A stretch of DNA of 64,000 nt, from the NCBI GenBank assembly GCA_033439795.1, contig JAUTDP010000001.1, positions 248,001 to 312,000 of the forward strand, given 5' to 3'. This DNA is from Sordaria brevicollis. Taxonomy: Eukaryota; Ascomycota; Sordariomycetes; Sordariales; Sordariaceae. The notes under the pieces were generated by a model that was not told the origin of the DNA, made no database searches, and worked only from the letters and a program-made list of their open reading frames with translations. Positions within the stretch are counted from its first letter, which is position 1, and every line of letters starts with the position of its first letter. A program made the position numbers and the translations under genes. Positions 24,643 to 35,810 of the stretch are shown here, piece by piece.

Positions 24643-27102
24643 ATGCCTCCAGGAAGGGTCAATGCCAGTCCTCAAAAGGGGACACCTCAACGAGTCATGA
24701 CGCCGTCCTTGAACTCTTCTTCCGTCAAAGCGTCCGACCCTCCTGCGCTGGTTTGTACTCCTGGCGGCTTAAGGGAGTACAGCTTCTTTGCGGGTGATAG
24801 TGGTAAGTGTCCTTTTATCTTTGCTCCGGTTTCCTACAGACTCCTTACTCACAACATGTGCATAGGTAATGGCATGTGCACTACATTCCCTGCAGGCGGC
24901 GCCCTGATTCCAACGAATTACAAAGTCATTCCTCAGCATCGCACTCCGTGGGCCTGCCCAGTCAATGGTTGTGGGCAGTATTTTGCGCAGTGCGCTAGTC
25001 TCGGACGACATTTCTCGGTAGGTATCTTCCTCACATCCTTCTTCCCGGTTGTGGTATGCCCTAGATTTTTCGGCATATATGGCCCTCGCCATTGTCGTAG
25101 TTCTTTTCTGTGATCATTGTTCACTGATAGCCTTCTCTTACAGGCAAGGCACCGCGGTGAAATGTTTTATGACGATCTAACGAGCGGTCGCTTTTGGCTC
25201 CAAGGTACAAGAACCAAACCTGACAAGGACGGGGTCTTAAGACCGATTGTTGTTGCGCGAGGACATGGCCCTCCAGAGGGCCGAAAAGGCCGACAAGCTC
25301 CGGCGGCTTCTCCTGCTACCACCGCTGCCATGCCAGCCTCAGCCACTCGGTTTTTACCCGAAAATATGAACAACCTCCGCATTGATGATGTGAAGCCGGT
25401 CATAGCACATACTCCGGCGGGAAAACCTGCGGCACCCGTTGCGTCTCAACAAAGGCGAGCGGGAGGAGGGACAAGCGCCATCCGCACCAGTCCCTCGCTT
25501 CCCCGAATACGGAATCCTCCCGTTCTTGAGACGGTAAACCCTGCGGAGCTTGGAGGTGCATACCACCAAAAGAAGGTCCTCGAAAGATGGAGGAAAGAAG
25601 CTGCTGAGCGAGGCGATGATGGCTTGTCGTCGTCCGACAATGAGGAGACTGACGATGAAATTCTCAGTGGCAAGGCGTTCCAGCGCCGCGCCGCCTGGCC
25701 TGCCCCCGTCAATAAAGCTACGGAACAGCCGAAAACTGGCAACGATACTTCTGCCTCAACGAACACTCCTGCCGGTACTAAGCAAACTCCGGATTCCAGC
25801 AAATCAGAAATTTGGAGGTATCTCATGACGCTTACCAAGTCAGAAATTCCAGTTCCTGATGATCCGGCCATCATGGAACTCCTTACACTCGCACAGCAAC
25901 GCGACCTCTCGAAACCTTGGCAAAGACGACTGTCAAAGTTTGAGAGTTTCGAACTCAATACGTTAACGGAGTTAATCCTGTATGTTGGTGGTGATGAAGC
26001 ACCGAGTACTCCTTGCGAGCGGATGGGTTGCAGCGCCCATCCAGAGGCACATGTTTTCCCGCGGCTCAACTTCGTTTACGGGAGCTGTTTTGACCATCGC
26101 TTCCCGTTTCCCAAATGTGTCTTTCTGCCAGACCACCTTCGTAACTCGGTGTCAATCACTGAGCGATTGGGTGGCCATCTGTGTTGCAACGCATACCACA
26201 GGAGCTGGAAAAAAGCACCGTACTGGGCGAGAAAGCTTCCTAACGATACTCTCGAGGTAGCACGGGATGCAGCGGGCATGGGGGTCAAGAATCAGCTTTT
26301 GGGCGCCAACAGAGTGGGAGCCCACTCGAACACGAACATCTCAGCCAGCACGCCAACCGCTGTCATGCAGTCAAGCAGGACTGGTAACAATGTGGTGCAG
26401 CCATCCTCATCACAAGCTACACCACAAGGATCCTCTTCTCGTCAGCTTGCTAACACTGTTCTGAATACAAATACTCCCCAAGGTTCACCGAAGAAAGCGA
26501 TTCCGAGATCTTCGGTGAAAGAAAACACGGAGTCTGCGTTCCAGTTGGAAAGCTCTCCTGTGAATCCTAATGTAGGGAAGAAGAGGAAGAAGCAGGACGT
26601 GGAAGAGAAGGAAAAGAAGAAGAAGCGAAAGTCCAAGCACGAGCAGGAGGAACAACGTCCAGTGAAAGAACAATCGCCTTCAAAGCAAGCTCATGCTACT
26701 CCAGTTTCCTCCGCCACGGCTTCTCTGGTCGGCCTTACGGTAGACGACGCATCTACGACTCCCCATAGGTCTCCGGAGAAAGACACACAAGGACAGTCAA
26801 AGAATGGCGGTGTCCTCAACGTTGCCACTGATCGACCAGAGTCCCTTGGTCTCAAAGGTGATGACTCGAAACTTCTTCAAGCATCGAAGAAGCAGAGCTT
26901 GGAGTGTAAAGTGTGGGCAGGAAGCGTGAGAGTTAAGCCGATTGGAGCGGGATCTATAGGTGATGGTTACAGGGTGTCGGCGGGTGGAACTTTTACCGTC
27001 AATCCGGACAGTCTCTGCTTGGTTAGCAACTTCTTCCCGGAAACTGAAGAGACAGCGGTGGTGGGGATTAAGTCGAAGCCCGTAGTTGAGATCAGCGAGT
27101 GA
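24643..27102 (+). CDS. Tandem-family paralog B: split C2H2-like finger, Cys module, C-terminal domain
   Basis: Unrecognised family, and the intact reference copy here. Exons 24643-24802, 24866-25017 and 25144-27102 give 756 aa. Exon 2 carries FPAGGALIPTNYKV and a finger motif with C84, C89, H102 and H107 (CX4CX12HX4H), the second intron again falling between the histidines. After it comes GEMFYDDLTSGRFW and PDKDGVLRPIVVARG. The module spans 327-457: IWRYL, VPDDPAIMELL, RDLSKPWQRRL, ILYVGG, TPCERMGC, FPKCVFLP and CCNAYHRS. A Lys-rich stretch at about 583-605 looks like a nuclear localisation signal. The last 80 residues (from about 672; SLGLKGDDSKLLQAS, LECKVWAGS, VNPDSLCLVSNFF) form a domain shared with paralog C but not A. 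Role unknown; nuclear location inferred. Confidence 0.85.
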
Positions 27103-27743
27103 GTCAGATGGGGAAGAATAGGAAGGATTGATGTGTAGGATGATGTAGGATTTTCTGTTTTGTAGATGTTATTTGTTAGGCATGTACTTGTGTTATTAAA
27201 TCTCTTGTAACTCTCAGTTTCCAATTTCCTGGAGGTCCTTTGCGCGAGAACGCAGATCATGCCGTCAAGCCTTGGTTCATCTCGAGGCGGAAGAGATGAA
27301 GTGTATTGGAGTCGATGTCAAATACGGAGGCCATGTGAAAAGAATGTAACAAACTTGGTCACCAGAGAGCGGAAGGGCGCCTCGGCGCCATGGCAACGGC
27401 CAGCACCGGACCCGCCAGTTGCCATCCGGTGCCGACCTTCACGGAGATCGGTCGTTCCTTCCCTCAATCCACAAACTTGCAGTACCAGGTACCGTCCCTT
27501 CTTTCCTAAACTTTGCAGCTCGCACCTTCTTCCACTTTTTCCCATTCACGTGCGGATTTGGACCTTTCAGTCCAACACAACCAATAACTTTGCTGGACCT
27601 CGAATTTCTTCCACTTCGCATCACCTCGCTTCGAGTCGCATCTTCATCCATCAACATCCTGCACCAATCGTCGGTCGCCTCACTTCCTGAAGCTTCCCAC
27701 ATCACCGATTATCTTCTCGCTTTCTGTGGTCGGATTCGGTGCA
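27103..27743. other. Intergenic between paralogs B and C
   Basis: About 640 bases containing the 3' flank of B and the pyrimidine-rich leader of C. No further gene seen. Confidence 0.6.
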
Positions 27744-30700
27744 ATGCCCTCATCCAACAGGAAGCGAGAGCGCGAGGGCGGACAGGATGGCGTCCGTCCG
27801 AAGAAGAAGAAGAAAAGCAAGAAGGGCACCTCCGCAACTGCGTCCGCGTCCGCGTCGGCTTCTGCATCTGCCTCTGCACCAGCGTCTCCCCCGAATCCCG
27901 AGGCCAATCCTACCACCCTCGTCGCCCCTCCTGCACCTCCTGCCCTCCCTGCCGTCGACAATCCCGATCCTGATGCACTGGTCGGCCCGTATGATGGCAG
28001 TAGGAGATATGATCAGTGGAAGGGCATGATGTGTGAGTGGCCGCAACCATTCCGTCGCCTGACTTTCCAACAGCTGACATCAAGTGATCCAGATGGTCAT
28101 CAAAAAGTTGTTTCCGGAGGTGGCGCATTGTTCCCCACAAACTTCCAAATCAACTTCAACGATGCCGAGCCATGGTAGTGTCCCTTGGAGCCTTGTAGGG
28201 AGTACTTCGAGCAACCTGCTCAATTTGGCGCTCACTTCTCGGTACGCACCACATCCCATCCCATCCCATCTTTCTCACTCTACCATCTTTTACCTTTACC
28301 CTGTTATTCCGTCTCCTTTCAGCCAGAGTAATCTCCTAACCACCATCTGTAAACAGAAAGCCCATCGCAAATCACTTCTATACGACGAAATCTATCGTGG
28401 TCTCTTCTGGGAGGTTGGCAAGCGCAAGAACCCAGACAAGGATAGTAGATTCCGTCCTATCGTCGTTACGAGGGGATATTTTGAGCCCGACGATAAACGC
28501 CGACCTGGCGATACTCGACAACCACCGGAGAATTGGGAGTGTTGGATCAATCCGACGGCTGCCAGGGATATCAAGACGCGTATCGTGCAGCAGGTTGTTG
28601 CAGCTCCTGCACCAGATCTTGTGCCTGCAGCGCCTGCTGCTACACCGGCTGTTGTTCGACACTCAACTTCGGGTGCCAGTTCTTTGAGTCGTCCCAATGG
28701 CAACTCCATCCAGGAAGCCATCGACATTAGTAGCGACGAGGAGGATGTGAAGCCTAGCTTTGCCGACTTGGAGAGGGCGAACAACCTCGCGACATCAGGT
28801 CCCAAGAGTGTTGAGGCTCAGGAGGCAGTGCACAATTCTACCAGCAACAGGGCAGACATCGAAGATGATCCCTTCCAGGACGATGACTTCTCGTTTGGCC
28901 ACACCATCGAGCCGATACATCACCGTGATTTGAGCACACTGATACCGACCACCACCCAAGTCTCTGACAACAGCTCGAGGATTTGGCGCCAGCCAGCGCA
29001 GCCCCAAGGCTCGGGTATTTGGATCTACATTATCCAGTTTGCAAAGACCGCGACACCTTACCCTGATGATGCAGCCATCGCTGAGCTACTTCAACTGCCC
29101 AGACGACGGGATCTTCCTTATTCTTGGCGACGCCGGCTCGGCACTTTCATCACCCTCAGTCTTCACCAGCTCACGGCAGTTATTTGGTATCTTGGCGGAG
29201 AGGTTTATTTACGCAGCCCTTGCAAACCTTTTGACTGCCATAAGTACTTGAAAGGTGGTGCCATACATTGCACTGACCCTGGCCACAACGCCGGACTCTG
29301 CCGTAGGTGCAGTTCTGCGTTCCCCGAGTGCGTATACTTGCCTCGAAACCTTCAACTATCACAGGCTATAGCGAGGCGGGCAGACACATACTTTTGCTGC
29401 AATGCGTATTACCGGTCGGTAGGGCTTCAACAGCCGAGAGGCGCATTACGACCTTCTTACGTCGATGAGATTGCCACCATCCAAGGAAAGGCAGCCGGAA
29501 ACACCGTGCAAGAGAATACCACTCTAGTGAGAAGCTTCGGCATTGCAGCGTCACCTAGCATAACATCACATTCTCAAACAAAGTCATCAACTCAACCAAA
29601 ACAGTCCATCGTCCATGGCAAGCCCAGCACAACACCCCAACGGCCAGGCCAAATCGCCTCAATGTCGTATCAGAAGACATCGGGAGCACCGCGCCATGCG
29701 GACGCTGCTACACACCACAAGCCCATTATGTTGAACATTTCAACTAACGGCAAGGCCTCCAAAGATGCTAAATCTATGACAGAGAGTTCTCAGACAGGAG
29801 GTGAAAGCCACAGTCGTACTCTTAAGGGGAAGGACAATGGGAACGGTTCCGACCCCTTCAGCTTTGACCCTTTCGAATCTCTAACGGAAAACAGGCTTGA
29901 CCTGAATGTTCGCATCCCCCGAAAGTCTGATGCCATGCAGCAAGCCGGCTCGGACCAACTGAGCATACAAAAACCCAGTGCACAGCGCCCCAAGAACCTC
30001 CCCGCCATACCAGGCAAACAGGTCCATTTGGGAGTTCCTGAGATCTGGAGGTACATGCTGGAGTTCCTTCAGCCAGGTACCCATATACCAGATGATGAAG
30101 CGGTTGCCGAGCTGCTGACACTTCCGAAACGCCGAGATCTCACAGACGCATGGAAATACCGGCTTGCGGCATTCAAGAAGCACGATTTGAAGACCTACAC
30201 CTCAGTGGTTTTGTATTTGGGAGGGATTGAAGCTATCAAGAGCCCCTGTAACGTCATGGGCTGCGCCCACAATGGACAAGCAGCTGAGTACGCCGCGTCG
30301 TTACAGAAAAATGGACCCGGGCTCTATGATCGCGTCTTTGTTAAGTATGCGTTCCCTAAGTGCGTTTTTCTGCCGCGACACCTTCACAGCTCTGCGGCGC
30401 TCTCCAAAAGATTGGGAAGCTATATGTGCGCGAACAGCTATTATCGCAAGCAATCGCTCGATGATCAGATTCAGTACACCAAAGAGCAAGCACTGGAAGC
30501 CCAGGGAAAGACTATAAGGCATAACCCTAGCTCCCATGGAGCTCACTCCTCGCCAGCTCAGGTTCCTCAGATTATTACTCCCACTGCTTCGTCGACAAAC
30601 TCCCGCTCCAACCTCACCATCCGCGGCAAACCGAAACTTTCGGATACATTTCATCTCCCAGAGGGCAACCCTGGCCAAGTGTTTTCCCTGAAGGGCGCGG

Positions 30701-30990
30701 ATACCAAGATTATCCAGGCATCCAGGAACCAAACCCTTGAATGCAAGGTACTGAAAGGCAGCGGTGTCAAAGTAACGATCGTTGGTGGTAAGAAGCTCAA
30801 GGTCTTGCCCGACCGCTGGGACAGTCACTGGACGCTCGAACCGGACTGCCAGTGCCTCGTCGAGAACATCTACGCTAACAAGTCGTTTGGGGAGAATGCG
30901 ACGTCGGTTGATGTCAATCTTAAGAAAGGCGGAACGAAGACTGGCCCGTATCAAGTGGCGCCATTCAAGGGAAAGTGGGATGACCTTTGA
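27744..30990 (+). CDS. Tandem-family paralog C with two Cys modules, interrupted by in-frame TAG
   Basis: Exons 27744-28032, 28093-28241 and 28357-30990 follow the family layout exactly (1,023 codons before the final stop), but codon 125 is TAG (28176-28178). Residues 1-124: KKKKKSKK basic run, a Ser/Ala repeat, GPYDGSRRYDQWKGMM and GGALFPTNFQ. Beyond the TAG the finger reads CPLEPC ... HFS / KAH with correct spacing (CX4CX12HX4H) across the second intron. Then RGLFW and RPIVVTRG, module 1 from 367 (IWIYII, YPDDAAIAELL, RDLPYSWRRRL, SPCKPFDC, FPECVYLP, FCCNAYYRS), module 2 from 709 (IWRYM, IPDDEAVAELL, RDLTDAWKYRL, SPCNVMGC, FPKCVFLP, MCANSYYRK), and the C-terminal domain (FSLKGADTKIIQAS, LECKV). 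About 890 codons stay open after the TAG. It is either a fresh pseudogene, a gene with readthrough, or a shorter protein started downstream. Confidence 0.75.
28176..28178 (+). other. In-frame TAG between PW and the first finger cysteine
   Basis: The family reads PW-x-C-P at this spot: x is Arg in paralog A and Ala in B. In C the codon is TAG. A change from CAG (Gln) by a single C-to-T in CpA context would explain it. No alternative donor or acceptor I tried removes the stop and keeps the frame. Confidence 0.85.
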
Positions 30991-32421
30991 GTGACAACGG
31001 TGGAAGGGGGTGAATCGATGAAGGTACTGATTTGCACGAAGTGCATATAGGGAATGAGCGAGCAACGAGGCCCGTGGGATGCTGGGGCCAGGATAAGTGC
31101 ACATGAGACGCAGTCTCAACAGATTTCCGGAGGAAATGGGAGCATGTTTGTGAATGTTAGGGAATTTGTATGGATTACATGTTTGGAGTAGATATCTGGT
31201 AGGGGGACTGAACTTCCCCCATGTGTCTCCTTACTTGCGAGATACCCTTCGGCTTCTGGGTTGGACGGATAAGACCCAGACATGGAATGATGGTATGATC
31301 GGGAGTTCGATGGTTTCCGGCACCAAAGGCACTAGCCTGTCATTAAAAGATGGGACTTAGGGGAAGGTAAAAGTCAATAATCAAAATGCTGATAACGATA
31401 ACTAGACATCAAGAACAAAAGCAGGCACCGGTGGTATCAGCGGTTACTATGGTAGACTGCAGACAAGGTAGCCTCTAGCAAGTAGACAAAAATGATTCAA
31501 AAGAAATGCGTAGCTTGGCGTGACTTTTCGGTTTCCGTACGCACTCTGTGAGTGCTTCCAGTGTTCTTGTTGAAGGAATGAGCGAGAAGACAAACATGCG
31601 CATGATTCTTGGTGGAAGACTGGCTTGCAAGGCTCGTCATGGGATGCCACGAAACAGAGAACGGAGGAGGGAGGAAACAAAAATCGGAGCGCGGTCGACA
31701 AAGACTGCGTGAGGACATGCCAGTGAGTAAGTGATAAGAAGGAAAAAACGTTGGCCATACTTGACCGTCCATTTCTCCTTGGAAGCGGACGGTTCAAAGC
31801 CCGGCGAGTGGTGATATCAGGATCGGATGTCGTTGGTCATGGAGTTGGCGGCTCTTTCTTGGCAAACATGCTGCCCCGGATTTTATAGTGGGTCAAAGGA
31901 GGCGCGGGGCCTGGCCTTGGCGCCCGCTTTTCCGGCCACGCCCGGTGCCCGCACGCTCCGCCGCTAACCCCACTTTCAACCTTCAAGGTCACTGCAGTGA
32001 CTGCACCGATCATCATCCAACTTCCATCTTGTCCGGTGGCATCAACAAACCTTGAGGAAGATCGCGTCATTTAACGACATACGAGTGTATTTGGACGACA
32101 TAAAGCCAGAGAGGGCGACGACGACACGCTTTATCACAGCCGCAACATCAAGGGAGGGGAGAGGCTAGAGAGCACGGACACTCACTCACGGAACTGACCG
32201 CCGGACAACAATACGCGACCACCCACCATCACAGCCGAGGACCAAGGAATTGAAACCCACAGCCGTTTGACTCATCCAACAACATCATCGATCCGATGGC
32301 CATCACCAACACCAGCTAACACCGGCTTATCTCTCGCCTACTCATCATAAAAGCCTCAATTCAAAACCTAATTGACATCGACGCGTCCCGCCCACCGGGA
32401 CCGGGGCGCTTCACGCTCACA
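30991..32421. other. Intergenic: paralog C 3' flank and regulator promoter
   Basis: About 1.4 kb. The last 350 bases are CA-rich leader with no long upstream frame. No RNA gene or repeat recognised. Confidence 0.6.
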
Positions 32422-35228
32422 ATGAACATGAGCTCACCACCCACACCCGGATCCGCACACGGCCATGGGACCGAAGGAACGGGTAGATCAGCCTCGCGGC
32501 CCGAGAAACGCACGTGTATCACTTGCCGCGCCCGCAAAGTCAAATGCGACGGCCGCCCGGACAAGTGCACCAACTGCGAGCGCCTCGGCTTCACCTGCTC
32601 TTACGACCCCAACACCATCGTCACCACATCTCCCGGCGTTGGACCTACTAACCACACCATCACCTCTCACGAACCCTTTTCTGTCGACAGGCTGGTCCCG
32701 AATGAGACGGAGGGGAGCGTGTCAACCAACACCACGACAACAGCACCAGTGGTGGGACTAAGGAGGATCAGAGCTAGGCAAGCATGTCAAAGTTGCCACG
32801 TCAAGAAGGCCAAGTGCTCAGGCATCATCAACAAACCTGGACCAGGCGGAAGTGGAAGCGGAGGATATCGTGGATGCGAAAGGTGCCGGGCTCTAGGAAT
32901 CGCATGTGTCCTTAGGAAGGGCAAGCGAGGATTGGCTCTACCGGGACTGAACAACAACAACTCCCTTGGAGACGCAAGCGAAATGATTCTCGATGATGGA
33001 GGCAATGGCATGCACATTGACGACCCTCGAGACATGGACGAGGACATGAACCACAACGGCAGCATAGGTGGCAGGAGTACTGCCAGCCCAGCTCCCAACC
33101 CGAGCATCAGCAACCCAGGAGCATCCGGCCGTATTGATCTTCCACAACCAGACGACCCGATAGTCAAACGCGCCTTTGACAACTACTTCCGACATGTTCA
33201 CCACGTACCCATGTTCTCTTTCGTTCACCGAGCATCACTAATGGAGCGCTACGATGCTGGCCTGCTTGACCGCGCCTTGCTGCTCGCCATTGTCGGCATC
33301 GCCGCCTTACTAACCGACCTCGGCCCTAACGTCCCCTTAGGTGACGCAGAGTTATTCTCCAACAGGTGCATCGACGAAGCTGCCGCCATCTGCACATCTG
33401 AGCTCGAGAACAGGAGTATCACCCGCCTCGAAGCTTTGGTGATAGTTGTCAAGCATCGTATTCTCTCCAAACGCTTCTCGGCAGCCTTCATGCTCCACGC
33501 CCTAACATCACGCTTCGCCAACGTGCTTCGCCTCAATGTCGAAAACCCAGCCCTCTGCTTCCTAGCGCAGGAATCTCGAAGAAGACTGATGTGGTCAATC
33601 TACATGATCGACGCCTGGTTTGCCAATGGACAAACAGACCTCGCTCTTTGGGCCGATCCAGAACGACAGATCCGCATTCAGCTCCCTTGCAACGAACGCA
33701 ACTTTGACTTTGATCTACCAGAAGTCACCGAACCTCTCCGCCAGCCACCACCAAGCCCATCAGGACAACCAGTCCAGCTACCTGACGCTGTCGGTTTCAC
33801 GGCCTTGCACATCCGTATGCACTGGCTTCGCACGCGCATCCTCCAGCTCTCACTCCGCGTCGTGGGACCTAACCCCGACCCAAACGAGCTCATGCAACTC
33901 CCACTCCGCTGCGCAGAGTTCAAAGCAGAACTCGACTCCTTCGAAGCCAGACTCCCTCCCTCGTTCAAGTGGAGTGAATCCAACCTCCGCCTGCGCTCCT
34001 ACTCCTCCCGCTTGGGCATCTTCTTCATGACACACGTCTGGTGGCGCCAATGCCACTTGGACCTGTACCGCCTCTTCCTACCCGGACTGAAGGAGTCCTT
34101 ATCACCACACAGTCTAGCGCACTTGGCCCAGGCCTCAGTGGTCGGAAGTCCAAACAGCCACCACCACGGACAAGGCAACTGGCAGCAAGGCCGTGGCCTG
34201 CTAGAGTGGGCAAGACAAGAGTGTTACAAACATGCTCGGGCAATGGCGGATATGTTTGCTCAGGTGTTGGCGTTGGGGGAGAGTAGTGTCCCGCTTGCGG
34301 ATATCGATTTGCCGGGGTGCGCGTTGCAGTGTGGACGGGTGTTGTATCATTCTTTCCAGTCTCGCGGACCTACCGGCAGGGAACAAGGAGGCGCAAGAGG
34401 TGGACAGTCGCCAGCGGCGCTGGCGCCGCCGTCGGCGGAGGGCGTGAGGGAGATGGTTAGTGTTTGTTTGAGGGTGGCGAGGTTGGCGTGTCCGGGGCCG
34501 GCTAGTAGGGCTATTGTAAGTCTTCTTTTCTTTTCCCTTCCCCCTATCCCTATCCCTTCCATGTCTTGAAGTTTGTGCTAACAATGCTGATGTCACAGCA
34601 AACCGACATCGAAAAACTCCTCTCCGAAGGGATCCCCATCATCCAAACCCCCGTCACCCCAAACCCTCGCGCCACCGAACTCCTAACACCCGCCCCTTAC
34701 TCTCCCGGCCCCCCCGGTGCATTCAGCAGCATGCCTGTGCCCTTACCACCAGGTCCCATCCCTCCTCTACAGGTAGTCAACGACCCGCACGAACTCATGC
34801 CAGCAGTGCCACCAGGAATGCCACCACCGATACCACCACCACCAGGACAAGGACAAGGACAAATTCTCCCTCCCGTCTCCTCCTCCTCCGCTGCACCAAT
34901 AGGCCCGGGACAAGGAACAGGAGTAAACCAAGCAGTCAACCCCGGAGTGGCACCCTCGCAAGCAAGCCAGATCACAACAGGCAGCAACGCGTTTGAAGAG
35001 ATGTTAGCAAGCGGGATGAACTTTGGTGGTGGGGGGATGGGTGGTGGTGGAAACGGGATGAATGATTTCTTTGCGCCGGAGGCGTGGGGGTTGGGACTGT
35101 CGCCGTTTCCGTTGATGGGGGGGAGTGGACTGTTCAGGGGCAGCAGATGCCGGGGCAGGGTCAGGTGGGAGGACAGGTTCATGGACAGGTGCAAGCTGGG
35201 CAAGGGCAAGGAGTTGGGCAAGGAGTAG
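32422..35228 (+). CDS. Transcription factor with two tandem Zn2Cys6 clusters
   Basis: Predicted nuclear regulator. Exons 32422-34515 and 34599-35228 give 907 aa as read. Cluster 1: C32, C35, C42, C49, C52, C59 (CX2CX6CX6CX2CX6C). Cluster 2: C122, C125, C132, C152, C155, C162, with a stretched Gly-rich loop (CX2CX6CX19CX2CX6C). Both have basic residues between the second and third cysteines (RARKVK, HVKKAK). A fungal transcription-factor middle domain follows at about 250-500 (AFDNYFRHVHHVPMFSFVHR, RRRLMWSIYMIDAWFANG). The second exon is Pro/Gly/Gln-rich and low complexity. A run of seven G at 35117-35123 may shift the true C-terminus: one more G would continue in a Gln/Gly-rich frame to 35299. 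Targets unknown. Confidence 0.88.
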
Positions 35229-35684
35229 GGACGGCACAACAACAGCACGGACAGCACGGACAGCAGGGGCCAGGACAGTATCATGGAGATCACGGTTAGA
35301 GGCTTGGTCGTCGTGATCGGTCTGGGCGTGATCGGTCTGGTCCTGATCGATCTGATCCGTCTGACCGATGGAGGAATATAGATGGAGTCTGGCACAAAGT
35401 GGTTGAGAGGGAGGAGGATTTACCAAGGTCGTGGTTTCCACCATGGGTTGGATGAGTTTGAGGAGAGTAAATGACCATTGGTCCAAGGATGGATCGTCTA
35501 CGCGGGCTTATAAACAGGGGCAGCAACCCCGGTAGGGTTGAAGGAAGGTAAGAATCGAAGTCTATAGGGCAAGGTGAATTCTGAAAGGATGTGATGGAGG
35601 GGTGCATGTGGATATACGCGAATCGATGTGGCTGTTTAAGTGTTGGATTACTTGTTTAGATATAGCTGTGAGAATACCATGCTA
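35229..35684. other. 3' flank of the regulator up to the Fot1-type element
   Basis: Contains the possible alternative C-terminal codons to 35299 and a short degenerate repeat. It ends at the TA target site 35683-35684. Confidence 0.6.
35311..35366 (+). repeat. Degenerate GATCNGTCTG tandem repeat
   Basis: About five imperfect copies of a 10-13 base unit (GATCGGTCTGG, GATCGATCTG, GATCCGTCTG) in the 3' flank of the regulator gene. Confidence 0.75.
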
Positions 35685-35730
35685 CCAGCTTTGACCCCAC
35701 ATGCGGCCACCCCCCACATGCAGCCACCTT
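35685..35730 (+). repeat. Left terminal inverted repeat of the Fot1-type element
   Basis: 46 bases beginning CCAGCTTTGACCCCACATGC. It contains two near-identical 17-base direct units (CCCCACATGCGGCCACC / CCCCACATGCAGCCACC), likely transposase binding sites. Confidence 0.95.
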
Positions 35731-35810
35731 CACCGCCATAACCAGGTATCGTACAACATCGAAAACTAGCCACTTTTGTAGGGATTTCGACCAGATAAAA
35801 TGTTTATATA

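Noticed and set aside
27726..28178. 150-codon single-exon gene ending at the TAG
   Set aside because: It ignores the clear intron 28033-28092; by homology the region is exons 1-2 of paralog C, not a separate gene.
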